From Acholoe squamosa (Eukaryota; Annelida; Polychaeta; Phyllodocida; Polynoidae), in NCBI GenBank assembly GCA_949317995.1, contig OX439045.1, forward strand, positions 5,389,674-5,453,673: a stretch of DNA of 64,000 nucleotides. Direction: 5' to 3'. The notes below the pieces were generated by a model. The model saw nothing but the letters and a program-made list of their open reading frames with translations. It was not told where the DNA came from and ran no database searches. Of this stretch, positions 40,765 through 51,200 are shown in pieces (the first letter of the stretch is position 1; each line of letters starts with the position of its first letter). A program made the translations under genes and the position numbers.

Positions 40765-42135
40765 CGCCAGATGAACGGCGTCAGCGGGAATGACGCTGCC
40801 AACCGCCAGCCAATCAACAATGAGGACGTACCCGACAAATAAAGAGACAGTGATTCTGATTGGCTGATATTGGTGGAGATAATTGTAAGCTAAGTTCTCA
40901 TTGGACAATGCTGGCAGAGACATTAGTAAGCAGGATTCTGATTGGATGATGCTGACAGGAATAGTTGTGAGCCAGGTTCTGATTGGATGAAAGCCACCGC
41001 TGAGTGTGGCATTTGTAAACCAATTTGATTGTTGGTTTATAAGTTTGGATTTATTCTTATCTGATGTTGCTGTTGTTTTGAAAGATTTGTTGCTGGCAAA
41101 TATGACAGATGATCACAGATTGGACCTTCACAAAAGAGGAGCAATAAGGAAAAGTTGTAAATGTGTGGAAAGCAAGACTGCATGGTTGAATACATGAGAA
41201 ATGGCCAATGTTATAATATTCGTGGAAGCACATGATTGTCCTGAAGAATCAAATACTGATAACAGTTACTTATCATAGACAGAATCTGTTTCATCTTCTG
41301 CTAAGTGATCAAGAAGTAGTCTCCCGTATAGTGCTGGAACCTGAAGATAGACATTATGTTAATGGTTCCTCACATTGACATTAGGATTCAGTCTACTAGC
41401 ACTGCAATACTGACATTTGAAACTTCACAAAGCAGATGGAACTGTCATGTTTAACTGAGAAAAGCATCTCTTTTTGTACTTTATGCTACTTCTGGCTACT
41501 ATTGGATGATGTTGGAATTACAGATGCATCTTAGTGAACATATCAAGAGAGCATTGTCTAAAATGGACAGATTGGTCAATCCCCAATCCAGGGGTTAAAA
41601 ATGAAGTACATTCCTTTCTCACCATTCCTGTTCACTTGGCAAAATCAACCAGTGCTTTTTGCATGTTGTAAGCGTTCAGAAAAAAATGAGAAAAACTGCA
41701 TTTGCAAATGGACCCTGTTTTTAAACCACAATAGCCCTTGGCAACTACTGGCCTTGAAAGGAAATGCCACAGTCACCACTTTAGTTCATCTAAAATCCAC
41801 CAGATGGCACCACTGTGAGGCCAAAACTATTCTAGGTGAAGCTGTAGTACGTGTAAATCACACCAGGTGGCCACACTTTACATCTCTATACAGACTGCTT
41901 CTGGCTGTCTCCAATGTATTAAATCTTGCTAACATCCTCTATCAAAGACAAAATAGTTATAAAGGGGAAAACGACATGTGTTTCCTAAGATGGCAAATTG
42001 AAAAAAAAAAGGATTTTATCCTTTCCTACAGTTGTAGAATGGTGTCTTGTCTTCCACGCTAAACGGCACCGACATGACTAATGGCAAACAGTTATACATG
42101 ATTGTATTATAATAATAAATGGCTTCAGGTGCTCC
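40765..42135 (+). other. Probable 3' UTR of the OAS-like gene
   Basis: AATAAA occurs at 40838-40843, only 74 bp after the stop, and again at 42114-42119, just before a MITE. The stretch begins with about three diverged copies of GATTCTGATTGG(A/C)TGATG. A 153-codon ORF at 41601-42062 has no recognisable domain and probably lies within the UTR. Confidence 0.55.
41797..41810 (+). promoter_or_regulatory. Candidate CTCF-type motif
   Basis: CCACCAGATGGCAC matches every position of the core CCRSNAGRKGGCRS. A single short match can arise by chance. Confidence 0.35.
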
Positions 42136-42145
42136 CTATGTCAAA

Positions 42146-42358
42146 TTAACCCTTAAAGGACTCCATGATGCCTTGATGCGCATGTGTCGTTGCCAATATG
42201 ATGCACAAATGCATCTCCGACGAGTTACTCACCTTTGCATGGCTGTATCCAGCTGTGGTTCTGGTGTATACATGGCGAGTTACTCGCCAGGCCTAAATTT
42301 GAGTAGCACGGCAAGTAAAGATCATAATTAAGGCATTATGCGGCCCTTTAAGGGTTAA
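42146..42358. mobile_element. Palindromic MITE, TTAA-bounded
   Basis: TTAACCCTTAAAGGACTCC at the left; GGCCCTTTAAGGGTTAA at the right (TTAA 42355-42358). The interior is diverged but keeps GCGAGTTACTCGCCAGG. Confidence 0.8.
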
Positions 42359-42395
42359 AAATTCAAAATCAACTATGGACCATTATGGGGATATC

Positions 42396-42398
<3 letters not shown>

Positions 42399-42449
<51 letters not shown>
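42399..42449. repeat. (AT)n microsatellite
   Basis: About 25 uninterrupted AT dinucleotides. Confidence 0.95.
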
Positions 42450-42452
<3 letters not shown>

Positions 42453-42621
42453 GTTAAACACTTGAAGAATGATTATAAGACTTATCATCAGTAGATTATC
42501 AAAGCTTTGTAAATCAGCCTGCTTGTCTGTTTTTACTAATTTATTACAGTTTTACGCATCATTCTCAACACATTATCACAGCAATCATGAGGGACCTGCA
42601 GTTTATACAAAGCAGGGGTAA

Positions 42622-42873
42622 TTAACCATTTAAGGACTGCTGATGCAGGACTGCATCATGCCCATCGGTCGGCATGATGCACCAATGAAGTGCTAGAAAT
42701 CTGTTCACAAACACTTCATTTGAGCATCATGCCGACCCTCGAGGACTGTATTAACCCCGTAGGGTCGAAATGATGCTTGAAGACAGCCCTGGTGAGTTAC
42801 TCCCCAAGGTTGTATTCATGTATCATGCTGACCCCATGGGCATGATGCATTAATGCATCAGTGGCCCTCAAAT
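42622..42873. mobile_element. Palindromic MITE copy
   Basis: TTAACCATTTAAGGACTGCTG, GCATCATGCCCATCGGTCGG, CACCAATGAAGTGCTAG hairpin, GACCCTCGAGGACTG block, CCTGGTGAGTTACTCCCCAAGG hairpin. The right end is eroded. Confidence 0.75.
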
Positions 42874-43905
42874 TGTGTATTGTTTAAACACAGAGAACGC
42901 TTGGGCAGCATATTACATTATAATATTCAAATTAGTTATATCTGAATATGATAATGAGGCAGATGCCCTGAGGCCACGCCTACCAACCCACCTAATTATA
43001 ATAATATATTGTGCAGATGTATATTATATCAAATGTTCATTTTGTTGTTCGATTGATTCTGACAAATTGGTCTTGTAATTCATGTATCGGTCTTCGATGC
43101 AATTCATTTGCCTCTTAAGTTGTATTGAGAAAAATAAATGTTCACAGCGGAATATTATATATCGAAAAATATGTCGGTGATTGAACTTATTTCATTCCAA
43201 TATTTGATAATCATGTGGATTATGATTATTTGTTGTTGTTTTTTTTGTTGTATGACGTGCCTTGTAAAATTATTAGCTTCTAGCAGATTGTTACCATGCT
43301 TAATTACAGCCTCAAAGTTTAACATATTTTACATGATTTATGTAATAATTATTGGATTATCACATGGTTTATTTTACCACGTTTAGCCTTCTAGATGCCT
43401 GACTTTCTTACCCAGCCTTTCTGTACATACTGATTAGATAGTTTAGTAGAAAGAATATTTTTATGTACAAAGTATGGACGTAGCACTCTTGCTAGAAACA
43501 ATCTTGGAAAAGGAATTAATTGATTATAGTGCTTTGGTAAGGCCTTAGTTCCATGACAGAGTTAGAAATATGCATTTCCCACACACACAAGTTTCATTTT
43601 GTCTATGTATGTTTGTACACAACCAGAATGGTTGGCTTATTTCAGTTAATGATTCATATGATTGTGTACATGTGATTAACAGAAGAAAGCTGGCTTTAGG
43701 AAAGTTTTGGAAAGAGAAACTTTCTTAAAGCTAGTTACTTCATGCCAGCCTTCCCCAAAGAAATCTTATATCTTAACTATTATGTGTCCAAGATCCATGT
43801 TGAAGATCTATTAAAACAATACTTTCTGGATTCATAGGCCTAGACTTTGTAATCAACTACATACACTAGCTTGAACTTATTTGTACATAGTCCCTTAAAC
43901 AGATC
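42874..43905. other. AT-rich interval without recognisable gene
   Basis: Short ORFs only; AATAAA near 43132. No repeat family member or exon signals. Confidence 0.4.
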
Positions 43906-44168
43906 TTAACCATTTAAGGACCGCTGTTACAATAGTGCATCATGCCCATTAGTCGTCATGATGCACCAATGAAGTGCTGGTGAGCCTGCTCCCCAGCACT
44001 TCATTGGTGCATCATGTCGACACTCAGGGAGTTTATGTACCGACCCCATACAGTCGGCATGATGCACTGATGAAGTGCTGGTGAGCAGTTTCGCCAGCAC
44101 TTCATTGGTGCATCATGACGACTAATGGGCATGATGCACTCCTGCATCAGCGGCCCTTAACGGGTTAA
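43906..44168. mobile_element. Palindromic MITE, complete two-hairpin copy (263 bp)
   Basis: TTAA at both ends (43906-43909, 44165-44168). Order: terminal CCATTTAAGGACCGCTG, GCATCATGCCCATTAGTCGT, hairpin 1 (CACCAATGAAGTGCTGGTG / CCAGCACTTCATTGGTG), linker GACACTCAGGGAG with ACCCCATACAGTC, hairpin 2 (same arms), CATGACGACTAATGGGCATG, CAGCGGCCCTTAACGGG. The outer halves are inverse of each other, so the whole copy can fold. Confidence 0.9.
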
Positions 44169-45290
44169 TTTATATTGCAATTGAATTAATATAACTTCTG
44201 GAAATATCATCTTCATTGGCCTCACAGTATTCAATACCTCATCTGATTGTGAATTTTGATATCTTAAAGATATAATCATTTGAGTAAGACATTTAAGATA
44301 AAATTTCTTTCATATCATACATTAATATCATTCCATATTTCAGAATTTATTATACAGATTAATAATCTCATTTATCACTCTAATTTAATGCATTTTAAGG
44401 GTTCGAAAACCATAAATTCATAACACATCAATTGATATTTGTTCCTTTCTCCCTCCAGCCAATACGCATTACTATTATATACATATATTTAACATGAATT
44501 AAGGGCATTCAACATGTTCCTTTAATAGTATATAATTGTGTCATCTAGCTTTTTAAAACAACTGCCAAAATGTATCTTACAAGAAATGACATGCAACCTT
44601 AACTAATCATTCATTCATTATCAGCCAATTTATTATCATATGGGAGGGATTGTTATATCCTTAAAATAATTGCCTCTAATGATAAAATGTACTAGAGAAG
44701 CAACTGTGGATAGGGCATCTGCTAGATTCCATTCTCAATAAATGTTTATATAAATCTCTATGTTTCTTGTGTTCTTTTCACTTGATGTTATTAAATTACC
44801 TACAACTTTGAAGAGATATCATCAGGTATAGTTTACCGTTTTGTGGACCTTTAGGAAAGTCAAAATTGATATTCACGAGCAATGCTAGCTCGGACCATTG
44901 GCAGCAGACCTCAAAAAGAGGCATATTTAAGGAGTTTAATGCAGGGTCATTAGTAATGGCTACAATTTGTTTTCCATCTTTGGGGTATCAGAAGGTCCAG
45001 GAAAGTAATGTTGTACTAAAGAAATCACATCCATATGATATGAAAATTACGCTTTTATTTAACCCAATCATAAATTGAGAAAACACACAAACATTCAGAA
45101 ATAATCTCTCTTTCAAAAAGGATTGGTTTCAAAATAGGGCTGTTGATTATTTCCCCTTTACATAGGCCAGGGAAATCCACTCAAGTCACTATTTCACCTT
45201 TATATGCAATGATAGCTGAGAAATAGCAACTTTCCATAGCAACACTCCCTCTTATTGATCATCAGCAACAGGCATTGTTTTACATCTTAA
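44169..45290. other. AT-rich interval without recognisable gene
   Basis: No repeat module, exon or promoter cluster seen; scattered AATAAA motifs only. Confidence 0.4.
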
Positions 45291-45480
45291 TCAGGGCTTC
45301 CCTAGCCCACTTAAAAGGGTCTATTTCTCATCTTTCCTATCCCCTCAGGATGTGTGTGGTGCACATATGCGCGGGCACTCACACATTGCTCTGTGAAATT
45401 GTGTAATGTCGTTCTCGCCATGAATATGACCTTAGCTGTCGAAATGGCGTTAAACATCTATTACTCACTCACATCTTAAT
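45291..45480 (+). repeat. GGGCTTCCCTAGCCC repeat, single unit with tailed 3' part
   Basis: CTTCCCTAGCCCACTTAAAA and GGGTCTATTTCTCATC match the 55-bp tandem units at 63831-64000. The following part (GCACTCACACATTGCTCTG to ACTCACTCAC) resembles 26333-26450. A SINE-like element with a variable 5' tandem repeat is possible. Confidence 0.55.
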
Positions 45481-45664
45481 CAAATAGAGAGCCACCTGGT
45501 ATGTGAATCTAAAACCTTGACAATAATTCTATTGAATAAAGTCTATATAAGAAAGTGGTTACACTTCTCAGGCAGCTTCTGCCCTCCTATCTGTGATATA
45601 GTCGTATTCGTTAAGATAAATAATAAGTTGAATCTTTCTACAACTATTCATAGATTCTGAGGGC

Positions 45665-45835
45665 CCTAGACAGGGGGGTCCCATGTCCATTGTCGATTCT
45701 AAGAAGTGGTTGTTGTCCTTTGTCTCTCAAACCCATGTCCTTTGTCGATTTTAAGAAGTGGCTATGTCCCTTGTCACTAAGCCCATGTCCCTTGTCGATT
45801 TTAAGAAATGGCTTTGTCCCCTTGTCGATTTTACC
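45665..45835. repeat. Minisatellite CCCATGTCC(T/C)TTGTCGAT
   Basis: Three to four units containing CATGTCC.TTGTCGATT and TAAGAA(G/A)TGGCT, each about 55-60 bp. Confidence 0.8.
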
Positions 45836-45929
45836 CGTCTGGGGCCCTATTCTGCTTGTCGGCACTTCATTGAAATTTTAGCTTTAGTTTGAATATCTTT
45901 ATTTGGCAAAATATTCACATTAAAAACGT

Positions 45930-46073
45930 TGGAAAAGTGTGATGCATCATCCTGCCATTCCACAGTCAGCTTGGAAGTAGCCCTGGCGAGTTACTCACCA
46001 TGGCAGCATCCTTGTATCATTCCTACCAATGTGCATGCTGCAATAATGCGTCCATCGGTCTTTAAAGGGTTAA
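45930..46073. mobile_element. Palindromic MITE, right half
   Basis: AAGTAGCCCTGGCGAGTTAC then CATGGCAGCATCC; ends CTTTAAAGGGTTAA (TTAA 46070-46073). Confidence 0.65.
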
Positions 46074-46339
46074 TTAAGATCATGAGTGGTTAATCAAATT
46101 TTGATGAGCGTTGTTGAGTATGTGACTGTAGAGGAGTCATCTTTGTGGCTGGGCATGGCGCCAACAACCTCTGACTCATAGTCCCACCAGGTCATCATAA
46201 AACCAGCCTTTTTTGTCTTTTGATTTCGGGTACTACTGCAAATGCCTTACTCAAATATAGTATAGTGTAAGAAGGTACGTTTTGCCTCCTTTATCATCCA
46301 AGCCTTTTTCATCTCAAATTATGAGGTCTCACCATTTTT

Positions 46340-46470
46340 TTAATCGTGGGCACAGGAGTAAAGAAATCAATCTTAATTGAGCACGAAAAAGTGTTCAAAT
46401 AAGTGCTTGTCTCAAATGAGGTCCCAGATAGAGGGGCATTGAAATTAATGAGCGCCTAGAAGGCCCACGA
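46340..46470. repeat. Family X repeat, inverse copy
   Basis: TTCAAATAAGTGCTTGTCTC, AAATGAGGTCCCAGATAGAG and GGGCATTGAAATTAATGAGCG correspond to the 22560 copy. Confidence 0.55.
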
Positions 46471-47319
46471 CGGAAATATGGATTTTGAATTAAAGTAATG
46501 GCTATACCAACAAAAACTTGTGTCACTTTTGGGTATAAGTTCAATGCCACGGTTACTGATTTTTTGTTGTGCATCAGTCAAAAAGAAAGTTACCTAGTCT
46601 GTCAAAATAAAAATAAACCAATATCCATCAAATTTCAAATATTATCTATTATTATAATCAATAATGACCACAACTAGAAGACGGCTCCTGCTTTCACTTG
46701 TCTTCACTGAATAATGCCCCAACGCGATGTCACGTGATACCATAGTGTCATCCCTTCTTCCCCTCATCCAGATAAATAAATAAACTTGCAGGGTTATTTT
46801 TTTCTAGGATTCACGCCGATAATTGGCCCTGACCAAAGCCAATAAGTGCTCACTAAATATCCGACGGGTTTGGAGGATAGCTGATCCTTGTTAAAACGTG
46901 TAGGACTGAATAATGCATTAAGATATATTATCTCAAGTTGAATACTGAGGCTCTATAGGTTTAACCAAGGAACCCCGTATCGCATGCCCCCATGCAATAA
47001 CCCTAGCACGTATTTTTATGGCCAGTTGCTCCACCATGAAAGGGCAACTTACTATAATTAAATTATTATTTTGTGCCAAGTAAATGGGTTTGGAAATTTT
47101 TCTCACTTAAACAACATCAGATAAATGTAAAGGTTCACTCGAATCAGTCTGGTTGAGGGTTATCTCACTCGGCTCCACCTCGTGAGATAACCCTCACTCA
47201 GATTGATTCTCATAAACCATTACCATTTGCCCATGGGCCTTCATGCTGCATCAATGACACAATGGGCTTGATTGAAGCTATCGTAGAGGCTTGGCATGAT
47301 ATGGGCTATAGGAGCCTGG
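46471..47319. other. Interval without recognisable gene
   Basis: One local inverted pair is seen: GGTTGAGGGTTATCTCACTC and GTGAGATAACCCTC near 47150-47190. No exon-like sequence. Confidence 0.4.
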
Positions 47320-47495
47320 ACCCATCCCAGTGGGTCCACCATTTTGAATTTCGCTGGTTATGCCAAAGGTGGCAAAACACACTAATAAGGTATTGTTTTG
47401 ATGGGTACCTGGTCCCTGGATAACATCAAATTCCAGGGACATGCTGGTCCCTACCTTATCAGCTTATTAGTGCAAGTCGCCTGAACCAGCTCCAC
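47320..47495. repeat. Dispersed repeat, CATTTTGAATTTCGCTGG type
   Basis: Second copy of the 29185-29360 repeat, sharing GAATTTCGCTGGTT, ATGGGTACCTGGTCCCT, CCAGGGACATGCTGGTCCC and AACCAGCTCCA. Confidence 0.6.
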
Positions 47496-47601
47496 TCCCG
47501 CTTACAACCAATACAGACTCTGCCTCGTATACCCAGGAGGGGGACACTCACTATGTAATGTATACACATATGTGCGGCTGGCAAGGGTACTTTTTCAAGG
47601 A

Positions 47602-47733
47602 AATGTCCCTAGCAAGTCTCCTGTTTCAGCCACAAATGTCCCTAGCAAGCCTCCTGTTTCAGCCACAAATGTCCCTAGCAAGCGTCCTTTTTCAGCCACA
47701 AATGTCCCTAGCAAGGGTCAACTTTCAGCAAAA
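47602..47733 (+). repeat. 33-bp minisatellite, four copies
   Basis: ATGTCCCTAGCAAG begins units at 47602, 47635, 47668 and 47701, followed by TCCTGTTTCAGCCACAA. 33 is divisible by three, which creates a 69-codon ORF with an 11-residue period; not a gene. CCCTAGCAAGG recurs to about 47940. Confidence 0.85.
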
Positions 47734-47984
47734 AAACCCAATTGAGCGGGAAATTTCAAAATTTTGATAGGGATCAGCACAGTTTTAATAAAAATAGCAT
47801 GAACCAAATTCAATCTTCTCCCCAATCAGTGTAAATTTAAGACATTTTGAAATAAATCTAGGATTATTGAGTCAAAAGTGCCCTAGCAAGGGTAGGCTTT
47901 CGAAGAAAAACCATGCGAACGAGTGCCCTAGCAAGGTTAAGGGGTTGTCGTGGGTTCAGCCACACACCTGTATAAAAAAAATTG

Positions 47985-48160
47985 AAGTGCCCCCCGGGCT
48001 CGTATACTCCCCAGAACTGCATGTGTGCATCATGACGACATCAGGGCATGATGCATCAATGCAGCCCATGCCTCGTATACTCACCAGAACTGCATGTGTG
48101 CATCGTGACGACATCAGGGCATGATGCATTAATGCAGCAACCCACCCTTAAAGAGTTATA
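47985..48160. repeat. Palindromic-MITE fragments, two direct units
   Basis: AACTGCATGTGTGCATC(A/G)TGACGACATC is repeated at about 48014 and 48088, each followed by AGGGCATGATGCAT(C/T)AATGCAGC. Confidence 0.65.
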
Positions 48161-48479
48161 TGTTATTCAGCCCCATACAAAGGACGAGTCAGATCTAATC
48201 GTTTCAACACCCCCTCCCCCATCCCAATGTTTTTGTCCAGCTATGAATGCATGGACACCCGTTCACGGTGTATTTGACTCCTGATTTCCGATCAGCACTC
48301 ATACAAAATCCATCGCAAAGTCGATGTGGGGTTGCGTTTCCTGTACCGTGATCCCTATCACTGTTTGGGTTTCCGCCCTTCTAGAATATCCACCAATATT
48401 TAGTCTGTCACCCTATCCAACCCCGCCTCCATTCTAGTTCCAACAATACACACCAGACGCAGCGCGCTGCAAGCTCTCG

Positions 48480-48690
48480 TTTGGTATCCACGTGACCCCT
48501 GTATTGGTCACGTGGCCGCGAGAGTTGTTGCGAAAAGGGAGCACTTCCGGTGAGTAGCGCATGCGCGGTGGGGACTTTGGGGGCTGTGCGCATGCGCCCT
48601 TGTTACCTGGGTGATTAGTCGAGAGGAGAAGTTACGGTTCGATGACGTCAGTCACGTGTGAGTCACGTGCTTAGGTTCTCGCGAGACCTG
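48480..48690. promoter_or_regulatory. CpG-rich promoter-like cluster with no visible gene
   Basis: Dense motifs of the kind found at ubiquitous animal promoters. CACGTG at 48489, 48509, 48653 and 48664; inverted CCAAT (ATTGG, 48503-48507); ETS-type ACTTCCGG at 48543-48550; two perfect NRF1 palindromes GCGCATGCGC at 48557-48566 and 48588-48597; CRE TGACGTCA at 48643-48650; TCTCGCGAGA at 48677-48686. CpG density is much higher than in flanking DNA. Transcription to the right would run antisense to NeuroD, and to the left would run towards the 3' end of OAS. No coding exon can be attached; a CTTCCAG acceptor-like site lies at 48785-48791. Confidence 0.7.
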
Positions 48691-48827
48691 GGCGAGACGA
48701 GACTAGATAGAAGATGATGCCAAGAGATAGAAGATGAACATGATAACTGTATTTTTGATAATCCCTCAAATTGCTTAATTTTCTCTTCCAGGATTAAAAT
48801 AACAAGCTTTTGTTGGGTGTGAATACT

Positions 48828-49085
48828 TTAACCCTTTGACATCCACTATTGCATTAGTGCATCATAACCATTGGCCGTCATGATGCATTAATGCAGCCCT
48901 GGTGAGTAACTTGCCCGAGCTACATTTATGCATCATGTCAGCCCTCTGGTGTTGATACACTTCTTAAGAGTCAGTATGATGCACCAATGAAGTGCTAGCG
49001 AGCAGATCCACCAGCACTTCATTTGCACTTCATGACGACCAATGGGCATGATGCATCAATGCATCAGCGGCCCTTTAAGAAACCA
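48828..49085. mobile_element. Palindromic MITE copy
   Basis: TTAACCCTTTGACATCC at the left. Inside, CCTGGTGAGTAACTTGCCCG and GCACCAATGAAGTGCTAGCG hairpins; right CAGCGGCCCTTTAAGAAACC, where the terminal TTAA is altered. Confidence 0.75.
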
Positions 49086-50010
49086 TTCTGCTACATGCTG
49101 AAGTCTAAATTATTTTTTAATTCACCATACCCTTAAAACATATTTTTGCGTCCGATCAGGAGTCTATACATTTTTAAGAAAAGAAATATAACTAGCAAAT
49201 GTTTTTCAAACCTGTTCCTGAAACATTTCTTTCTCGGGGTTTTCAACGTTTGATATGAGTTTCTAAAGTATTTCTCATGTAATAAAAAGTTGTTTTTTTC
49301 TATGCCCAAGCAATGAAGATACGTTTTGTGCAAGGTTAGTACTTTAAGTTACATTTCTCTCTTCTACTGTTGAGACACTTCTTTTTGATGTATTGATAGA
49401 TGTGAAGGTTGTATACCAATATCACCTCTTATTAAGACAAAGGATAGACAAACACAGTTGTTGGTAATAAATTACCGGTATGCTTTATTCTCTATAAATA
49501 TGTTTATATAAATATACTTTGTACAAATATACATACCACTATGAAATATATAGTATTGTTCAAAAATAGTCAAACTTATATTAGAAATAGTCATCTTCAT
49601 CTGGAAAATAAAAATCTGGATCTGTAAAGCAAATAAATAAATGAAAATAAACATCTTCATTGTATATTAGGGATATAATGGGTATAAAATCTTATAAATA
49701 GGGGTACACTGAACAAAAATGATAGAAAATAAATATTTTAGTAAAGCATGTATGGCAAATAATGTATCAATAAATAGATTTGAGATTCAAGTGAGATTCA
49801 CATTTTTTTTCATTGTTAGGGTTTTCTATCATCCATTAAGTAAGGCATCATTTGGGATAGGAGGGATTTGAGAAGAGGTATTCTGTTCTCTTCAGGTTGA
49901 CAACATAGTTCATCACTTGACCAGGGGTAATATACATAAACCATCACTTCTATCTTTTACAACAATAAGGCAGTAGGGCTTATGTTACTCCTTTTAGGGC
50001 CATTTCGCAT
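49086..50010. other. AT-rich interval without recognisable gene
   Basis: Very AT-rich text; no repeat module, exon or RNA gene recognised. Confidence 0.4.
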
Positions 50011-50014
50011 TAAT

Positions 50015-50283
50015 TCCATTTGTCTTTGTTGTGAGTGGATGCATCCCTAGTGAGTAACTCGCCAGGGCTTCATCTTCATGCACCATGCTGAGTGCATGAT
50101 GCACCAATGAAGTGCTGGTGAGCAGTCTTGCCAGCACTTGATTGGTGCATCATGATGACCAATGGGCATGATGCACTCCTGCATTAGTAGCCCCCTAGCA
50201 TTAACCTATTTGTTGTCATGAATCACTCATGCAGCACTGGTGAGTAACTGATCATATCATGGCCTTCGCCGTTAAAGGGTTAA
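50015..50283. mobile_element. Palindromic MITE copy with fused second right end
   Basis: GTGAGTAACTCGCCAGGGC, a CACCAATGAAGTGCTGGTG hairpin and GCACTCCTGCATTAGTAGCC, then a further CATGCAGCACTGGTGAGTAAC segment ending CGTTAAAGGGTTAA (50280-50283). Lies downstream of NeuroD. Confidence 0.65.
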
Positions 50284-50744
50284 AGGTTTAAGGCAGTATA
50301 GATGTAAGGGTTAAATTCGTAGTAAGGCAGACAGGTAGACCAGCTAACAACTACAGGTAAGTATATACAGGTGCAAATATAGACATCTTTATATAAAAGT
50401 GCATGACATTGAATCAACCATAAACAGTGACATCATAAATAGAATCAAACATGTCATATTGATTAGATAACCCAATGAGGATTCAATCAAAGGAGATTGA
50501 CTATAATATCATCCAATGAATGTTTGGGAATTATCAAATATGACATTTTGTTCATTTTGGTGTAAATGAGTCTCCATCGATGTAAATCATAAACGGTAAA
50601 AATCATAAAAAATAATGTTTGGCATTCGCGCCTTCATTTTTTCTGTAATCTATAGCAGTTCTACTATGTTTCTGAGATTCAGGCTCATATCTATCACACT
50701 CCTAAACTACAACGTATATTTGTTTAATTCTTACAAGTTTGACC

Positions 50745-51200
50745 AAAATTTATTGATAACTTTACAGCCTTATTTCAATGCTGGACAACTGTAGTCTATG
50801 AGGAAAGATAAGTAAAAAATAAATGTTGTTTATTCTGTCCAGAGGATGCACACTTTACACATCTCAAAGCAATGAAGCATCCTCCAAACAGTTTCTTAAA
50901 TTTTGGTCAAACTTGCAAGAAATGCTTATCCACACTTGGGTATCTAGATAGCCTGAACCAGAAAACCTCTCGTTCTTTCTCAAAAAAAAAAAAATAACTT
51001 GCAACAAAGCACTTGACCACAATATTGCACCAGGCCGCGTTGTATTCCATTTCGCGATGAAAAGAACAAAAACGCAGTTCTTTCTTGACTCTGAACTAAC
51101 TTCATCTATATGTGACTAGCAATACAACATGAATGATTATCACAAGTCATTTTGGAGTATGCATCTCTTGGATTATATATACCAGCTATCAGTGTCTCTT
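50745..51200 (-). other. Probable 3' UTR of NeuroD
   Basis: On the - strand, AATAAA occurs at 50829-50834 and 50749-50754 after the TGA at 51201-51203. The exact end is unknown. Confidence 0.4.

Noticed and set aside
41601..42062. 153-codon ORF downstream of OAS
   Set aside because: No recognisable domain, ordinary UTR-like composition, and position between the OAS stop and a poly-A signal.
47558..47767. 69-codon ORF with 11-residue repeats
   Set aside because: Caused by the 33-bp minisatellite.
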